A model generated the notes under the pieces. That model did not search any database, was not told the DNA's origin, and saw only the letters and a list, made by a program, of their open reading frames with translations. Made by a program: the position numbers and the translations under genes. Below are positions 31,979-40,437 of a stretch of 44,138 nucleotides of DNA, in pieces (position 1 is the stretch's first letter; each line of letters opens with the position of its first letter). Source of the DNA: an uncultured Flavobacteriales bacterium (GTDB taxonomy: Bacteria > Bacteroidota > Bacteroidia > Flavobacteriales_G > Salibacteraceae); contig CALCCE010000208.1 in assembly GCA_937899835.1 (NCBI GenBank), positions 1-44,138 on the forward strand, given 5' to 3'.

Positions 31979-33115
31979 ATGAAAAAAACGCTTCTGCTTT
32001 TGACCGCCTTCGGCTTCTGCTTTTCGCTGATGGCACAAAACGCCACCCGGACCTGGGGTCTTGGTGCGCACTTTGGAACCATGCAATATGCGGGTGATCT
32101 TGGAAACGAAATGTTTACCACTACCGACTTGCATGCTGCCGGTGGGTTATCGCTCAACCGCTACCTCACCAATTCTTTCGATGGACTGTTGATGGTCTCT
32201 CACGGCTTGTTGGATTACAAGGGAGACACCAGCGGGTTCAAGACGTTCACCACCAACTTCGATTTGATGGCACGGTACAAGTTCAACAACGGCTATTTGC
32301 TGAAGGAAGACTTTCCCATTGCCCCCTTTCTCCAAGCCGGGGTGGCTACCGCGCTAACCAAAGCCGGGCATTATGCCAACGACTTTGAAATGGATTTCAA
32401 CTTTCCAATGGGTGGTGGTATCAAATTTCAAGTTGCTGAGCCGCTGAGTGTGGTGCTACAAACCACCTACCACTACACTTTGTCCGATTTCTACGATGCA
32501 GACAGTAGGACCCAGGAGTTGGATAACACCCGGGACCAATTTTTGACCAGTACCGTTGGCATCGTTTACAATTTCAATATGCCGGTGGATACAGATGGTG
32601 ATGGCATCGTTGACGCTGCCGACCGTTGTCCTGAACAACCCGGTAGCAAAGAAGCGGGTGGATGCCCTGATGCCGACAAAGATGGCGTAGCTGATGCTGA
32701 CGACCGCTGCCCTAACGTAGCTGGAGTGGGTGAAAACGGTGGATGTCCTGCGATAAAGAACAAGGATAGAGCAGTGATGAAAGCAGCCATTAAAGGACTC
32801 TTGTTCGAAACCGGGTCAGCGAACATCAAAGAAGAATCCAACAAGGTGTTGGACAATGTAGCTACCGTGCTTAAAGCCAACCCTGCTTACAAGTTGACGA
32901 TCCACGGACACACAGACAACACCGGCAACGCAGACCGTAATTTAGAGCTCTCGAAGCAACGCGCCCAAGCCGCTAAAGAATATTTAGTAGCCAAAGGAGT
33001 TGACGCCAGCCGCATCACAGCAGAAGGTTTTGGCGATGCCAAACCAGTTGCTGGCAACGATACTGAAGAAGGTCGTGCAAAAAATAGGAGAGTTGAATTT
33101 AAAATTGTATTTTAG
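31979..33115 (+). CDS. OmpA-family outer-membrane protein with TSP3 repeats
   Basis: 378 residues from ATG 31979, giving a clean signal peptide (MKKTLLLLTAFGFCFSLMAQ). Residues about 20-200 form an 8-strand-like barrel. Two thrombospondin type 3 calcium-binding repeats follow (DTDGDGIVDAADRCPEQPG, DADKDGVADADDRCPNVAG). The C-terminal OmpA domain binds peptidoglycan through the signature IHGHTDNTG...NLELSKQRAQAAKEYL...GFGDAKPVA...NRRVEFKI. It ties the outer membrane to the wall. A strong terminator follows. Confidence 0.93.
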   Translation: MKKTLLLLTAFGFCFSLMAQNATRTWGLGAHFGTMQYAGDLGNEMFTTTDLHAAGGLSLNRYLTNSFDGLLMVSHGLLDYKGDTSGFKTFTTNFDLMARYKFNNGYLLKEDFPIAPFLQAGVATALTKAGHYANDFEMDFNFPMGGGIKFQVAEPLSVVLQTTYHYTLSDFYDADSRTQELDNTRDQFLTSTVGIVYNFNMPVDTDGDGIVDAADRCPEQPGSKEAGGCPDADKDGVADADDRCPNVAGVGENGGCPAIKNKDRAVMKAAIKGLLFETGSANIKEESNKVLDNVATVLKANPAYKLTIHGHTDNTGNADRNLELSKQRAQAAKEYLVAKGVDASRITAEGFGDAKPVAGNDTEEGRAKNRRVEFKIVF

Positions 33116-33152
33116 CCTCAGTAGTCGGGTTAATTTTGGAGTTAGTAAAGGT

Positions 33153-33186
33153 AAAAGCCCCGGGCGCGCAAGCCTCCGGGGCTTTT
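33153..33186 (+). terminator. Strong, probably bidirectional terminator
   Basis: AAAAGCCCCGG (33153-33163) pairs perfectly with CCGGGGCTTTT (33176-33186) around a 12-nt loop. T-rich sequence continues after it on the plus strand. It ends the OmpA transcript and, having A/T runs on both sides, could also stop minus-strand traffic. Confidence 0.88.
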
Positions 33187-33263
33187 CCTATTTTTAGCCC
33201 TTTGGTTCATCCTCCCCCAAATCGCTGACCATCCTTCGACTGCTATCGGCCAATCCCTTTGTA

Positions 33264-33317
33264 TTTCGTTTTAAGAAAACGAAAATAGCGCGCTCATAGT
33301 CATGCTATCTTGAGCGC
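33264..33317 (-). terminator. Candidate terminator and AT-rich palindrome after the outer-membrane protein gene
   Basis: GCGCTCA (33290-33296) pairs with TGAGCGC (33311-33317), extended by TAG/CTA with a 3-nt bulge. On the minus strand it is followed by ATTTTCGTTTTC. Within that T-rich stretch is a second dyad, TTTCGTTTT (33264-33272) with AAAACGAAA (33276-33284). The set lies about 70 bp beyond the stop of the minus-strand gene, consistent with its terminator. Confidence 0.45.
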
Positions 33318-33384
33318 AACTCCTTGGTTGGGTAAAGAAAGCCCAAGAGAACTATTGTAAAATTGTTGGAAAAAGGATAGGCGA

Positions 33385-34254
33385 TTAGCGAACGCCGTCC
33401 ATGTCGGTAGGCACAGTTTGTCCTCCGGGCACCTGCGGATTTTTTACTGGTACACAGTTTTTGAGCTTGTGAGGCCGTAAATGAAGGAAACGTACGCTCA
33501 ATATTACAGGACGATACCGACTGTTGAAATAGGTCATGGATGACCGGCCGTTGTCGAAGTTATAGGCGGTGAGAATGGGAGTTTCCAAAGTGGGAATCAC
33601 CATTAGCTTTTGAGAGACCTTGAAGCCATAGCCCAGCTTATAGTGCAAAGAAGCCACAATTGACCCAGGAAAGGTTTCCGCCACCAAACTACTTGACTCA
33701 CTCTTGCGAGAAGTAGAAAAGAAGTAGTTCCCGTCTACCCCAAGAGAATTTTGGATGAAGTTGTAGTCGGAAAGTTGCCAAACGTGGTTGAGGTTAAAAT
33801 GCACCGCTCCGAGATGGTCATAATACTTATTGATTCCTTCGGTTGAAGAGATCACCGTGTTGTCAGCGTTTTGAATGTTTTGTAAGGTAAACTTTTCACG
33901 ACCCGAGTAGCCTTTATAGGCAATGCCGTAGTCGATGTATTTTACCAATGAAGAATATTGGAGAATATGGTACCGACCGGCTTCCAGGTATAAGCCTGGA
34001 AAACGTCCGCGCGCCCGAAATTCACCATCAAGGCGGTTGGTCCCATCATCGGATAGTGTTTTGTTTTTAGGCCTGAAATCGGTGGCCATGTAGGTAAGAC
34101 CAGGCGCCCAATACCAACCGCTCTTTTTGAATTGCGGTGGACTGGGAAACAGTTGTTTGTTTTGGCGGGTATAGCCTTTGTTTCTGCGCTGTGCTTCAGC
34201 GCTTCCCACCACCAGCAGCAAGCCAATAACTAATAAATATAGTCTCATCCTCAT
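33385..34254 (-). CDS. Secreted, probably outer-membrane beta-barrel protein, unknown
   Basis: 289 residues; ATG at 34254 or 34248. Signal peptide to about 22 (LLVIGLLLVVGSAEAQ). The mature part opens basic (RRNKGYTRQNKQ), then alternates aromatic and polar residues in strand-like stretches (YWAPGLTYMATDF, GLYLEAGRYHILQYSSLV, HFNLNHVWQLSDYNFIQNSLGVDGNYFF). That fits an outer-membrane barrel, though it ends with a Pro-rich tail rather than Phe. It lies 14 bp after kmo and is probably co-transcribed with kynU-kmo, yet no metabolic link is evident. Family not recognised. Confidence 0.7.
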   Translation of the reverse strand: MRMRLYLLVIGLLLVVGSAEAQRRNKGYTRQNKQLFPSPPQFKKSGWYWAPGLTYMATDFRPKNKTLSDDGTNRLDGEFRARGRFPGLYLEAGRYHILQYSSLVKYIDYGIAYKGYSGREKFTLQNIQNADNTVISSTEGINKYYDHLGAVHFNLNHVWQLSDYNFIQNSLGVDGNYFFSTSRKSESSSLVAETFPGSIVASLHYKLGYGFKVSQKLMVIPTLETPILTAYNFDNGRSSMTYFNSRYRPVILSVRFLHLRPHKLKNCVPVKNPQVPGGQTVPTDMDGVR

Positions 34255-34268
34255 AATTAAGATAACGG

Positions 34269-35603
34269 TTAGAGCTGTTCCAATATTCTTTGCTCTACCT
34301 CATCGCTATCCCAGCGCTCTTTAATGTTTTCCATGGCCATGACTGAAGCCATGATTTTATCTTGCTTTTTACCTAAGGCCAATGCTTCACTGTATCGACG
34401 GTGGCTGAAAGTAACCATAGAATATAAGGGCACCCACTTTTCGGGATGTCGATCGTAAATGCGCTTTTCAATCTTCTTTTGCAGCAAAAAGCCTTCATCA
34501 CCGACCAGGTCGCGCATTTCAATAAAATTGCGCAAAGCCAGGTCAGAAATGGCATCGGCATCGGGCTTGCGATGGGCCGCAAATTCGGGAATGGTGGTAC
34601 TCCAATCGCCATTATTGCGGTCCAAAATATCGGTAAGCACGGTACAATCTTCAAATCCTGAATTCATGCCTTGGCCGTAGAACGGAACAATGGCATGAGA
34701 TGCATCTCCAATAATCAAGATACGGTCCTCGTAGTTCCAAGGTTCGGTTTTTACCGTTATTAAAGAAGCCGTAGGGTTAGAAAAGTATTCAGCTTCCAGT
34801 TTTGGCATGTAGGTAAGCGTATCTGGAAACACCTCTTCAAAGAAACTGCGAACTGCACGATCGTCTGTTAAACTGGCAAAAGAAGGAGCCCCTTCGTATG
34901 GGAAAAATAAAGTACAGGTAAAACTGCCGTCTAAATTGGGGAGTGCAATGAGCATGTATTGCCCTCTTGGCCAGATGTGTAAGGCATTTTTGTCAATTTG
35001 AAACGTCCCATTTGGTCCAGGTGGGATGGTCAGCTCCTTGTACCCATGAGGTAAATAATGTTGACTATAATTGAACCGGTCGGTGCGCATCAGCCGGTTG
35101 CGAATCGCCGAAAAGGCCCCATCGGTTCCAAAAATGCGGTCACCGCTAACTTCCATGGTTTCCCCGGTCTCACTGTTCTCGAAATGCAGGGTGTTTGTGT
35201 TCAAATCGAGATCGAGGCACCGTGCGTGAAAATGCATGGTCACATTTTCAAAACGGCCGGCCGCCAAAAGCAGTTGGCGGTTCAGTTCTCCTCTTGAAAC
35301 CGAATAAATGGCCTCATCCTCTTTGCCGTATTGCTGAAAAGTGAGCTCTCCGGAAACACTGTGCATGATCCGGCCTTTCATGGGGATAGCGATTTTCTCA
35401 ATGATATCGGTCACACCTGCCTCCTCAATGGCTTTCCATCCTCGGTTGGACAAGGCAAGGTTGATGGAGCGACCTGCAATGATCTCTGCGGTGCGCAGGT
35501 CTCCCCGCCGTTCAAACACTTCTACCTGATATCCTCTCCGGGCCATTTTAATGGCCAACAACGAACCGACCAAGCCGGCTCCAACTACAATAATCTTTTC
35601 CAT
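34269..35603 (-). CDS. kmo: Kynurenine 3-monooxygenase
   Basis: 444 residues. FAD-binding Rossmann motif VVGAGLVGSLLAIKMARRG at 5-23. The KMO signature RSINLALSNRGWKAIEEAG follows, then the second FAD motif LIIGDASHAIVPFYGQGMNSGFEDCTVL. It hydroxylates L-kynurenine to 3-hydroxykynurenine with NADPH and O2. It has no C-terminal membrane anchor of the eukaryotic type. It sits 25 bp downstream of kynU, which uses its product, so tryptophan-derived anthranilate/3-hydroxyanthranilate metabolism, and possibly NAD synthesis, is indicated. The tryptophan dioxygenase and HAAO genes are not in the window. Confidence 0.95.
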   Translation of the reverse strand: MEKIIVVGAGLVGSLLAIKMARRGYQVEVFERRGDLRTAEIIAGRSINLALSNRGWKAIEEAGVTDIIEKIAIPMKGRIMHSVSGELTFQQYGKEDEAIYSVSRGELNRQLLLAAGRFENVTMHFHARCLDLDLNTNTLHFENSETGETMEVSGDRIFGTDGAFSAIRNRLMRTDRFNYSQHYLPHGYKELTIPPGPNGTFQIDKNALHIWPRGQYMLIALPNLDGSFTCTLFFPYEGAPSFASLTDDRAVRSFFEEVFPDTLTYMPKLEAEYFSNPTASLITVKTEPWNYEDRILIIGDASHAIVPFYGQGMNSGFEDCTVLTDILDRNNGDWSTTIPEFAAHRKPDADAISDLALRNFIEMRDLVGDEGFLLQKKIEKRIYDRHPEKWVPLYSMVTFSHRRYSEALALGKKQDKIMASVMAMENIKERWDSDEVEQRILEQL

Positions 35604-35628
35604 GCGTGTTGGTTAGGTTGAAGCTGGA

Positions 35629-36912
35629 TCAGGCGATCGCCTTTTCCAGAATTTTCCCAAATCGATATGCGTCTTCAAATGAATTGTACAAAGGTACCGG
35701 AGCGATTCGAATTACGTTTGGCTCTCGCCAATCGGCCACGACTCCTTCCTGGGTAAGTTGATCAAAAAGTGGTTTGCCACTGCCGTGAGCCAAAATTGAT
35801 AGCTGGCAACCACGCCATTTTTTTTCTTTTGGTGTAATGACCTCAAGGTCTATCGAACTGGATTTTTTGGATACTTCTCCAATAACAAACTCCAGATAGC
35901 CCGTCAACTGCTCACTTTTGGTCCTTAGCGCTGGCATGCCTATTTCATCGAATAGTTCGAGCGAAGCTTTGTGCACTGCCATCGAAAAAACGGGAGCATT
36001 GCTCATTTGCCACGATTCTGCGGTGGGAATCGGTCGAAACCCCTTTTCCATCAAAAAACGGTCTTCTTTGTGGTGCCCCCACCAACCTGCCAATCGTGGT
36101 ACCTCCGGGTTCGATGCATGCCGCTCATGTACGTAAATTCCCGAAACACTACCCGGACCTGAATTAAGGTACTTGTAGGAACACCATGCAGCAAAGTCGA
36201 CATCCCAATCGTGCAGCGCCAGCGGCACGTTGCCCACACCATGCGCCAAATCAAATCCGACCAAAGCTCCTGCTTTGTGTCCCGCTTTGGTGATGGTTTC
36301 CATGTCGAACAATTGACCACTATAATAATTGACTCCACCGATCATGACGGTAGCCAATTCCGGACCATGTGTTTCAATGGCTTGTAAAATGTCTTCCGTG
36401 CGAATCAAATGTTCATCAGGCCGAGGCGCTACTTCTACCAACACTTCTTCCGGGTCGTAGCCGTGCCAGCGCAATTGGGTTTCCAGAGCATACTGATCAG
36501 AAGGAAAGGCTTTCGCTTCACAAAGAATTTTGAACCGCTCTTTGGTTGGGCGGTAAAAACTCACCAACAGGAGGTGAACGTTGACGGTCAATCCGTTCAT
36601 GGCGACAACCTCATTTTCACGAGCACCTACAATGCGGCTTAAAGGACCCGCAAACCACTCGTGGTAACTGACCCAAGGATTTTTTGCCCTAAAGTGGCCT
36701 TCAACTCCGTGAGCTGCCCAATCGTCTAATTCTTGCTGTAGCGCAGCTTTGGCTCCGACGGGCTGTAAACCCAAGGAGTTGCCGGTGAGGTAAACTACTT
36801 CACGGCCGTTGTGCTGCGGAAATAAAAACTGTTTGCGGTAAGCTGCCAAAGGATCGTTGGCATCTGCTTGTTTTGCAAATTCAAGGTCGAAAACAAAGGG
36901 TATTTGGCTCAT
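35629..36912 (-). CDS. kynU: Kynureninase
   Basis: 427 residues. PLP-dependent fold type I hydrolase that cleaves kynurenine or 3-hydroxykynurenine to (3-hydroxy)anthranilate and alanine. Signatures are YLTGNSLGLQPVGAKAAL near the start, DLAHGVGNVPLALHDWDVDFAAWCSYKYLNSGPGS with PLP-Lys247 in SYKYLN, and GWWGHHKEDRF. The length is normal for bacterial KynU. First gene of the kynU-kmo unit, divergent from hemL. A perfect -7 box is 22 bp upstream. Confidence 0.95.
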   Translation of the reverse strand: MSQIPFVFDLEFAKQADANDPLAAYRKQFLFPQHNGREVVYLTGNSLGLQPVGAKAALQQELDDWAAHGVEGHFRAKNPWVSYHEWFAGPLSRIVGARENEVVAMNGLTVNVHLLLVSFYRPTKERFKILCEAKAFPSDQYALETQLRWHGYDPEEVLVEVAPRPDEHLIRTEDILQAIETHGPELATVMIGGVNYYSGQLFDMETITKAGHKAGALVGFDLAHGVGNVPLALHDWDVDFAAWCSYKYLNSGPGSVSGIYVHERHASNPEVPRLAGWWGHHKEDRFLMEKGFRPIPTAESWQMSNAPVFSMAVHKASLELFDEIGMPALRTKSEQLTGYLEFVIGEVSKKSSSIDLEVITPKEKKWRGCQLSILAHGSGKPLFDQLTQEGVVADWREPNVIRIAPVPLYNSFEDAYRFGKILEKAIA

Positions 36913-36918
36913 TCGCGG

Positions 36919-36926
36919 TAATTTTG
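36919..36926 (+). promoter_or_regulatory. -7 promoter element for hemL
   Basis: TAATTTTG matches TAnnTTTG and lies 48 bp before the hemL ATG. A TTG is only 12 bp upstream (36904-36906), shorter than usual, so strength is doubtful. It is 8 bp from the kynU -7 box on the other strand. Confidence 0.4.
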
Positions 36927-36934
36927 CCGACTTC

Positions 36935-36942
36935 CAAAAGTA
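36935..36942 (-). promoter_or_regulatory. -7 promoter element for kynU
   Basis: On the minus strand TACTTTTG matches TAnnTTTG exactly, 22 bp before the kynU ATG. No TTG is at the right -33 spacing. Confidence 0.4.
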
Positions 36943-36974
36943 AGATTATTCAGCAACCTGAACTTAGAAAAGCA

Positions 36975-38270
36975 ATGAAACAGGACCACTCCCACCGCAT
37001 GTACGACGAAGCTTTGAAATACTTTCCCGGTGGAGTGAATTCTCCGGTAAGAGCTTTTCGCTCCGTACACGGCCAACCCGTCTTCATGGAAAGCGGTGAC
37101 GGTTGTCATGTTCGAGACATTGACGGAAACCGGTACATTGATTTTTGCTGTTCTTGGGGGCCGCTTATTCTTGGCCACAATCACCCTTCTGTGCGGCAAG
37201 GAATTTTGGATGCCGTTTACCGTGGCGTCACTTTCGGCACCCCTACTTTGGCCGAGAATCGCTTGGCACGGCTCATCATCCATCACCACAAATACGTTGA
37301 AAAAATTCGTTTTGTCAATTCAGGGACCGAAGCTGTAATGTCGGCCATTAGGTTAGCACGCGGATATACTGGGAGACCGAAAGTGTTAAAGTTCGAAGGC
37401 TGTTACCACGGCCATGTTGATAGCCTCATGGTCAATGCGGGTTCTGGTTTGGTCACTTTTGGCACTTCCTCTTCGGCAGGAATTCCCGAGGCCTTTGTAG
37501 GAGAGACTTTGGTCGCTCCCCTAAACGATAGGGCCGCTGTTGAAAAAGCGGTAGCCGATTATGGTTCGGAACTGGCTTGTATCATTATTGAGCCCATACC
37601 AGCCAACAATGGTTTGTTGCTGCAAAATCCTGAGTTTCTCCAATTTTTGCGCGAAATCTGCACTGCTAATAACATACTGCTCATTTTCGACGAAGTAATC
37701 TCCGGTTTTCGGGTAGGTTTTGAAGGTGCTGCCGGCTTGTTTGACATTCAACCCGATTTGATTACCTACGGTAAGGTGATGGGAGGCGGCATGCCGGTCG
37801 GTGCCTACGGTGGTCGTGCTGAAATCATGGGAGAGGTTGCCCCTGATGGGCCAGTTTACCAAGCGGGTACCCTTTCCGGAAATCCAGTGGCCATGAGTGC
37901 GGGGGCATCGCAATTGCGCGAATGCTTGCGACCTGGTTTTTATGAGAGCCTGGCTGAACGTACCTCTACTTTTGTGACAAAAGTACAAGGACATGCTGAC
38001 GATAAAGGATATCCGTTTCGGATTCATGCCATGGGCTCTATCTTCTGGATGGCCTTTGGTACAAAAGACGACATCCGCACCTCGGCTGCCATTGACCCGA
38101 ACAGCATGGAACAGTACAAAACGTTGCACCGTTACATGCTTTCAAACGGAGTCTATATCGCTCCTTCAGGATACGAGGTAGGTTTTGTTTCTGATGCTCA
38201 CACACCACACGATTTGGCAGAAGCAGCTACCATTATGTGTGCTGGCTTGGATGCTGCTTTCGCTGAATAA
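36975..38270 (+). CDS. hemL: Glutamate-1-semialdehyde 2,1-aminomutase
   Basis: 431 residues from ATG 36975; an upstream in-frame start would overlap kynU and add non-family residues. Motifs: FPGGVNSPVRAFRSV at the start, GTEAVMSAIRLARG, IFDEVISGFRVG, and PLP-Lys267 in TYGKVMGGGMPVGAYGG. It converts glutamate-1-semialdehyde to 5-aminolevulinate in C5-pathway tetrapyrrole synthesis, supplying haem for cytochromes such as the one at 21150. Length and motifs are normal. It ends 12 bp before a convergent gene. Confidence 0.96.
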   Translation: MKQDHSHRMYDEALKYFPGGVNSPVRAFRSVHGQPVFMESGDGCHVRDIDGNRYIDFCCSWGPLILGHNHPSVRQGILDAVYRGVTFGTPTLAENRLARLIIHHHKYVEKIRFVNSGTEAVMSAIRLARGYTGRPKVLKFEGCYHGHVDSLMVNAGSGLVTFGTSSSAGIPEAFVGETLVAPLNDRAAVEKAVADYGSELACIIIEPIPANNGLLLQNPEFLQFLREICTANNILLIFDEVISGFRVGFEGAAGLFDIQPDLITYGKVMGGGMPVGAYGGRAEIMGEVAPDGPVYQAGTLSGNPVAMSAGASQLRECLRPGFYESLAERTSTFVTKVQGHADDKGYPFRIHAMGSIFWMAFGTKDDIRTSAAIDPNSMEQYKTLHRYMLSNGVYIAPSGYEVGFVSDAHTPHDLAEAATIMCAGLDAAFAE

Positions 38271-38281
38271 GGTTCCACTGC

Positions 38282-40426
38282 TCAGCGCTGTCGGCGAAAC
38301 AAGGCTTTCAAATCACTCACCCGATCGTTGTTTTGCATGCGGGCGAGCACTTCTGATGCAATGGCATCTTGCGGATCAAGGCGATTCAAGAGCAGGGCAT
38401 ATTCTTGGGCTTGTGCATAATCTGCGGCTTCTAAAGCCAATTGCAGGCCCATGCGATACGCGCGCTTTGGATTGGGGTATCCGACCTTTATCAAAGGAAC
38501 TGCCGTTTCCAATGCACTTGAGTAATCTTTCAACAGGTAGTAGGTTTCCATCTCTAAAATTGCTCTTGAATTGGAAACCGGAAGAAAATAAGAAGCTTTA
38601 CGAAAGGCCAATAAAGCACTAGCATAATCCTTTTCCTCACGCAATTCTCTGCGCCCTGCATCAACCCATTTTTCCGACCGGGCACTGTCTTCTTTCGTAA
38701 ATGCATAGTCCATGGCAACCAACTGGCGGTTAATGGCGCGCATGGTCTGCCCCATCAGCCGATGGTTAGGATCATATGCATAAGCCTCCAACACGCGTTT
38801 TCGCGCTGCAACGGCCTGCTTGCGCTGCATCAATAAAAACAAGGCATCGTCCATCAACAGTTCGGCAAACTTGCCGTCCCGGCCCAAAAGCGCATAGGGC
38901 TGCAAATCAGCAACCATTGACTGTTTCTTTTCATAGTAAATATCCTGTGGTAATCCTTGGAGCGAATACAGCAAATAGGTGCCGCTGTGTTCGTAATAGG
39001 TTTTGAATACGTGGCGGCCAATCATTTCCATGCGCTGTTGCTGCCTACCAGAATCGGTAAACACCCAAAACGCGGGCAAGCCAAGCAATAAAGCACCCCA
39101 GGTAGCCAAATAGAGTCTACCTTTCTTAAGTTGGGGTTCTAACCGGTGTACAACCCTGAGGGAAAGCACCATTAGAAGCGTAGCCGGGTAGCAAAATAAA
39201 TCCCAATCCATGGGCATGGAAAGCAGTGGATTTACCATGAAGAGCATGGCCAAAAACAGCAGTAATGCAAAACTGATCAAACGAATACCAGAATCATTCC
39301 AAGGTATTTTCCCTTTGAAATGAATGCACAAGCTTCCCAACAAAAACAAGGCGGCAGGCGACCAAAAAAGCAGGGCGTTGGCAAAATCCAACAGGTGGTT
39401 CCAGCTCCAAAGGTTGTAACGGTCCAGTGGAGCTTCGGGAGAAATAATCGGCAAAAACAGACGATCGATGTCGCGGGTGTCCATCGTCAAAGCCCTGGGG
39501 TCTTGGTGGTCTTCAAACACAAAAAAGTATCCTATCAAACCCACTACAGCGATCGGCAAACCCATCCAAAGCAGTGTACCTCGAGTGGTCTTCAGTTTAA
39601 CTCCAATAGAAGTATTTCCTGAAAATTGAGCTATTCCGGCCAACAATACTGAAGGCATCAAAAGCACGGCCAGCGTGTGGAAACGCAAGCTGACAAGGTT
39701 GATGAGTAGTAAAACCAACCACCAGCGTTTATTTCGGGTTGAGATGGTGCGCTCCAGAGCCCAACACCAAACCACCAACAGAAAATACACCGGAGCATAG
39801 GCTTCGATGTGCCCAAAGAAAACCAATAAGAAAGGAGAGGCTCCTCCAATGAAAAGGAACAACAAGCGCCAAGGTGTACGCTGCAACTTTTTTAATACAA
39901 GCCGACTCCAAACCAACAGAAAACCCATGCCGAACAGGGTATTGACCCAACGAAAGGCCTGGTAATAATCCAGCTCCAGCAGGTAGCTGCATAGGATGAT
40001 CAACTGGTAAACACCCCAACGCCCGTTTCCGGGCTTAATGTCCAGCGAGAATACTTTTTGCCAGTAATCCTCCGGCAATTCGGTGGCGATCTTATCCAAA
40101 TCGGGCAGGAAGGAGCGGGCATTGCCGTAATAATCGTCGGCAATTGGAAATTGATAGCTCAACCAACCGAACAGCAATACCAGTCCAGCTGAAAGGATCC
40201 ACCAAACAGTGCTTGAAATGTTGGCAGTAGAAAGGAAAGTGAATTTGGAAGTTGGAAAAAAATAGCCACCCACGACAAGTGCAAACACCAAAAGCGCCAA
40301 ACCGTTGGAGAAAAAGGCAAGGCTATGTACGCCCCACATGGCTTCAGGGGACAACCACCCCCACCCAAACAGCAAGAGAAAAAAAGCGGCCCAAACCGAA
40401 ATACCGAAAGATGTTGAACGATTCAT
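38282..40426 (-). CDS. Polytopic membrane protein with GT-C-like N-terminus and C-terminal TPR-like helices
   Basis: 714 residues from ATG 40426, which starts 11 bp after the UbiA-like gene. About 12 hydrophobic helices fill residues 1-470. A short loop after the first helices carries an acidic patch (PIADDYYGN), and a later loop has FFGHIEAYAPVY, a motif seen in GT-C-type membrane glycosyltransferases and in related uncharacterised Bacteroidota proteins. The last 240 residues are soluble helical repeats (RRELREEKDYASALLAFRKAS, MGLQLALEAADYAQAQEYALLLNRLDP). Glycosyl transfer from a lipid-linked sugar is possible but the sequence alone does not prove it. Confidence 0.65.
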   Translation of the reverse strand: MNRSTSFGISVWAAFFLLLFGWGWLSPEAMWGVHSLAFFSNGLALLVFALVVGGYFFPTSKFTFLSTANISSTVWWILSAGLVLLFGWLSYQFPIADDYYGNARSFLPDLDKIATELPEDYWQKVFSLDIKPGNGRWGVYQLIILCSYLLELDYYQAFRWVNTLFGMGFLLVWSRLVLKKLQRTPWRLLFLFIGGASPFLLVFFGHIEAYAPVYFLLVVWCWALERTISTRNKRWWLVLLLINLVSLRFHTLAVLLMPSVLLAGIAQFSGNTSIGVKLKTTRGTLLWMGLPIAVVGLIGYFFVFEDHQDPRALTMDTRDIDRLFLPIISPEAPLDRYNLWSWNHLLDFANALLFWSPAALFLLGSLCIHFKGKIPWNDSGIRLISFALLLFLAMLFMVNPLLSMPMDWDLFCYPATLLMVLSLRVVHRLEPQLKKGRLYLATWGALLLGLPAFWVFTDSGRQQQRMEMIGRHVFKTYYEHSGTYLLYSLQGLPQDIYYEKKQSMVADLQPYALLGRDGKFAELLMDDALFLLMQRKQAVAARKRVLEAYAYDPNHRLMGQTMRAINRQLVAMDYAFTKEDSARSEKWVDAGRRELREEKDYASALLAFRKASYFLPVSNSRAILEMETYYLLKDYSSALETAVPLIKVGYPNPKRAYRMGLQLALEAADYAQAQEYALLLNRLDPQDAIASEVLARMQNNDRVSDLKALFRRQR

Positions 40427-40437
40427 TTTTGCCAGGA

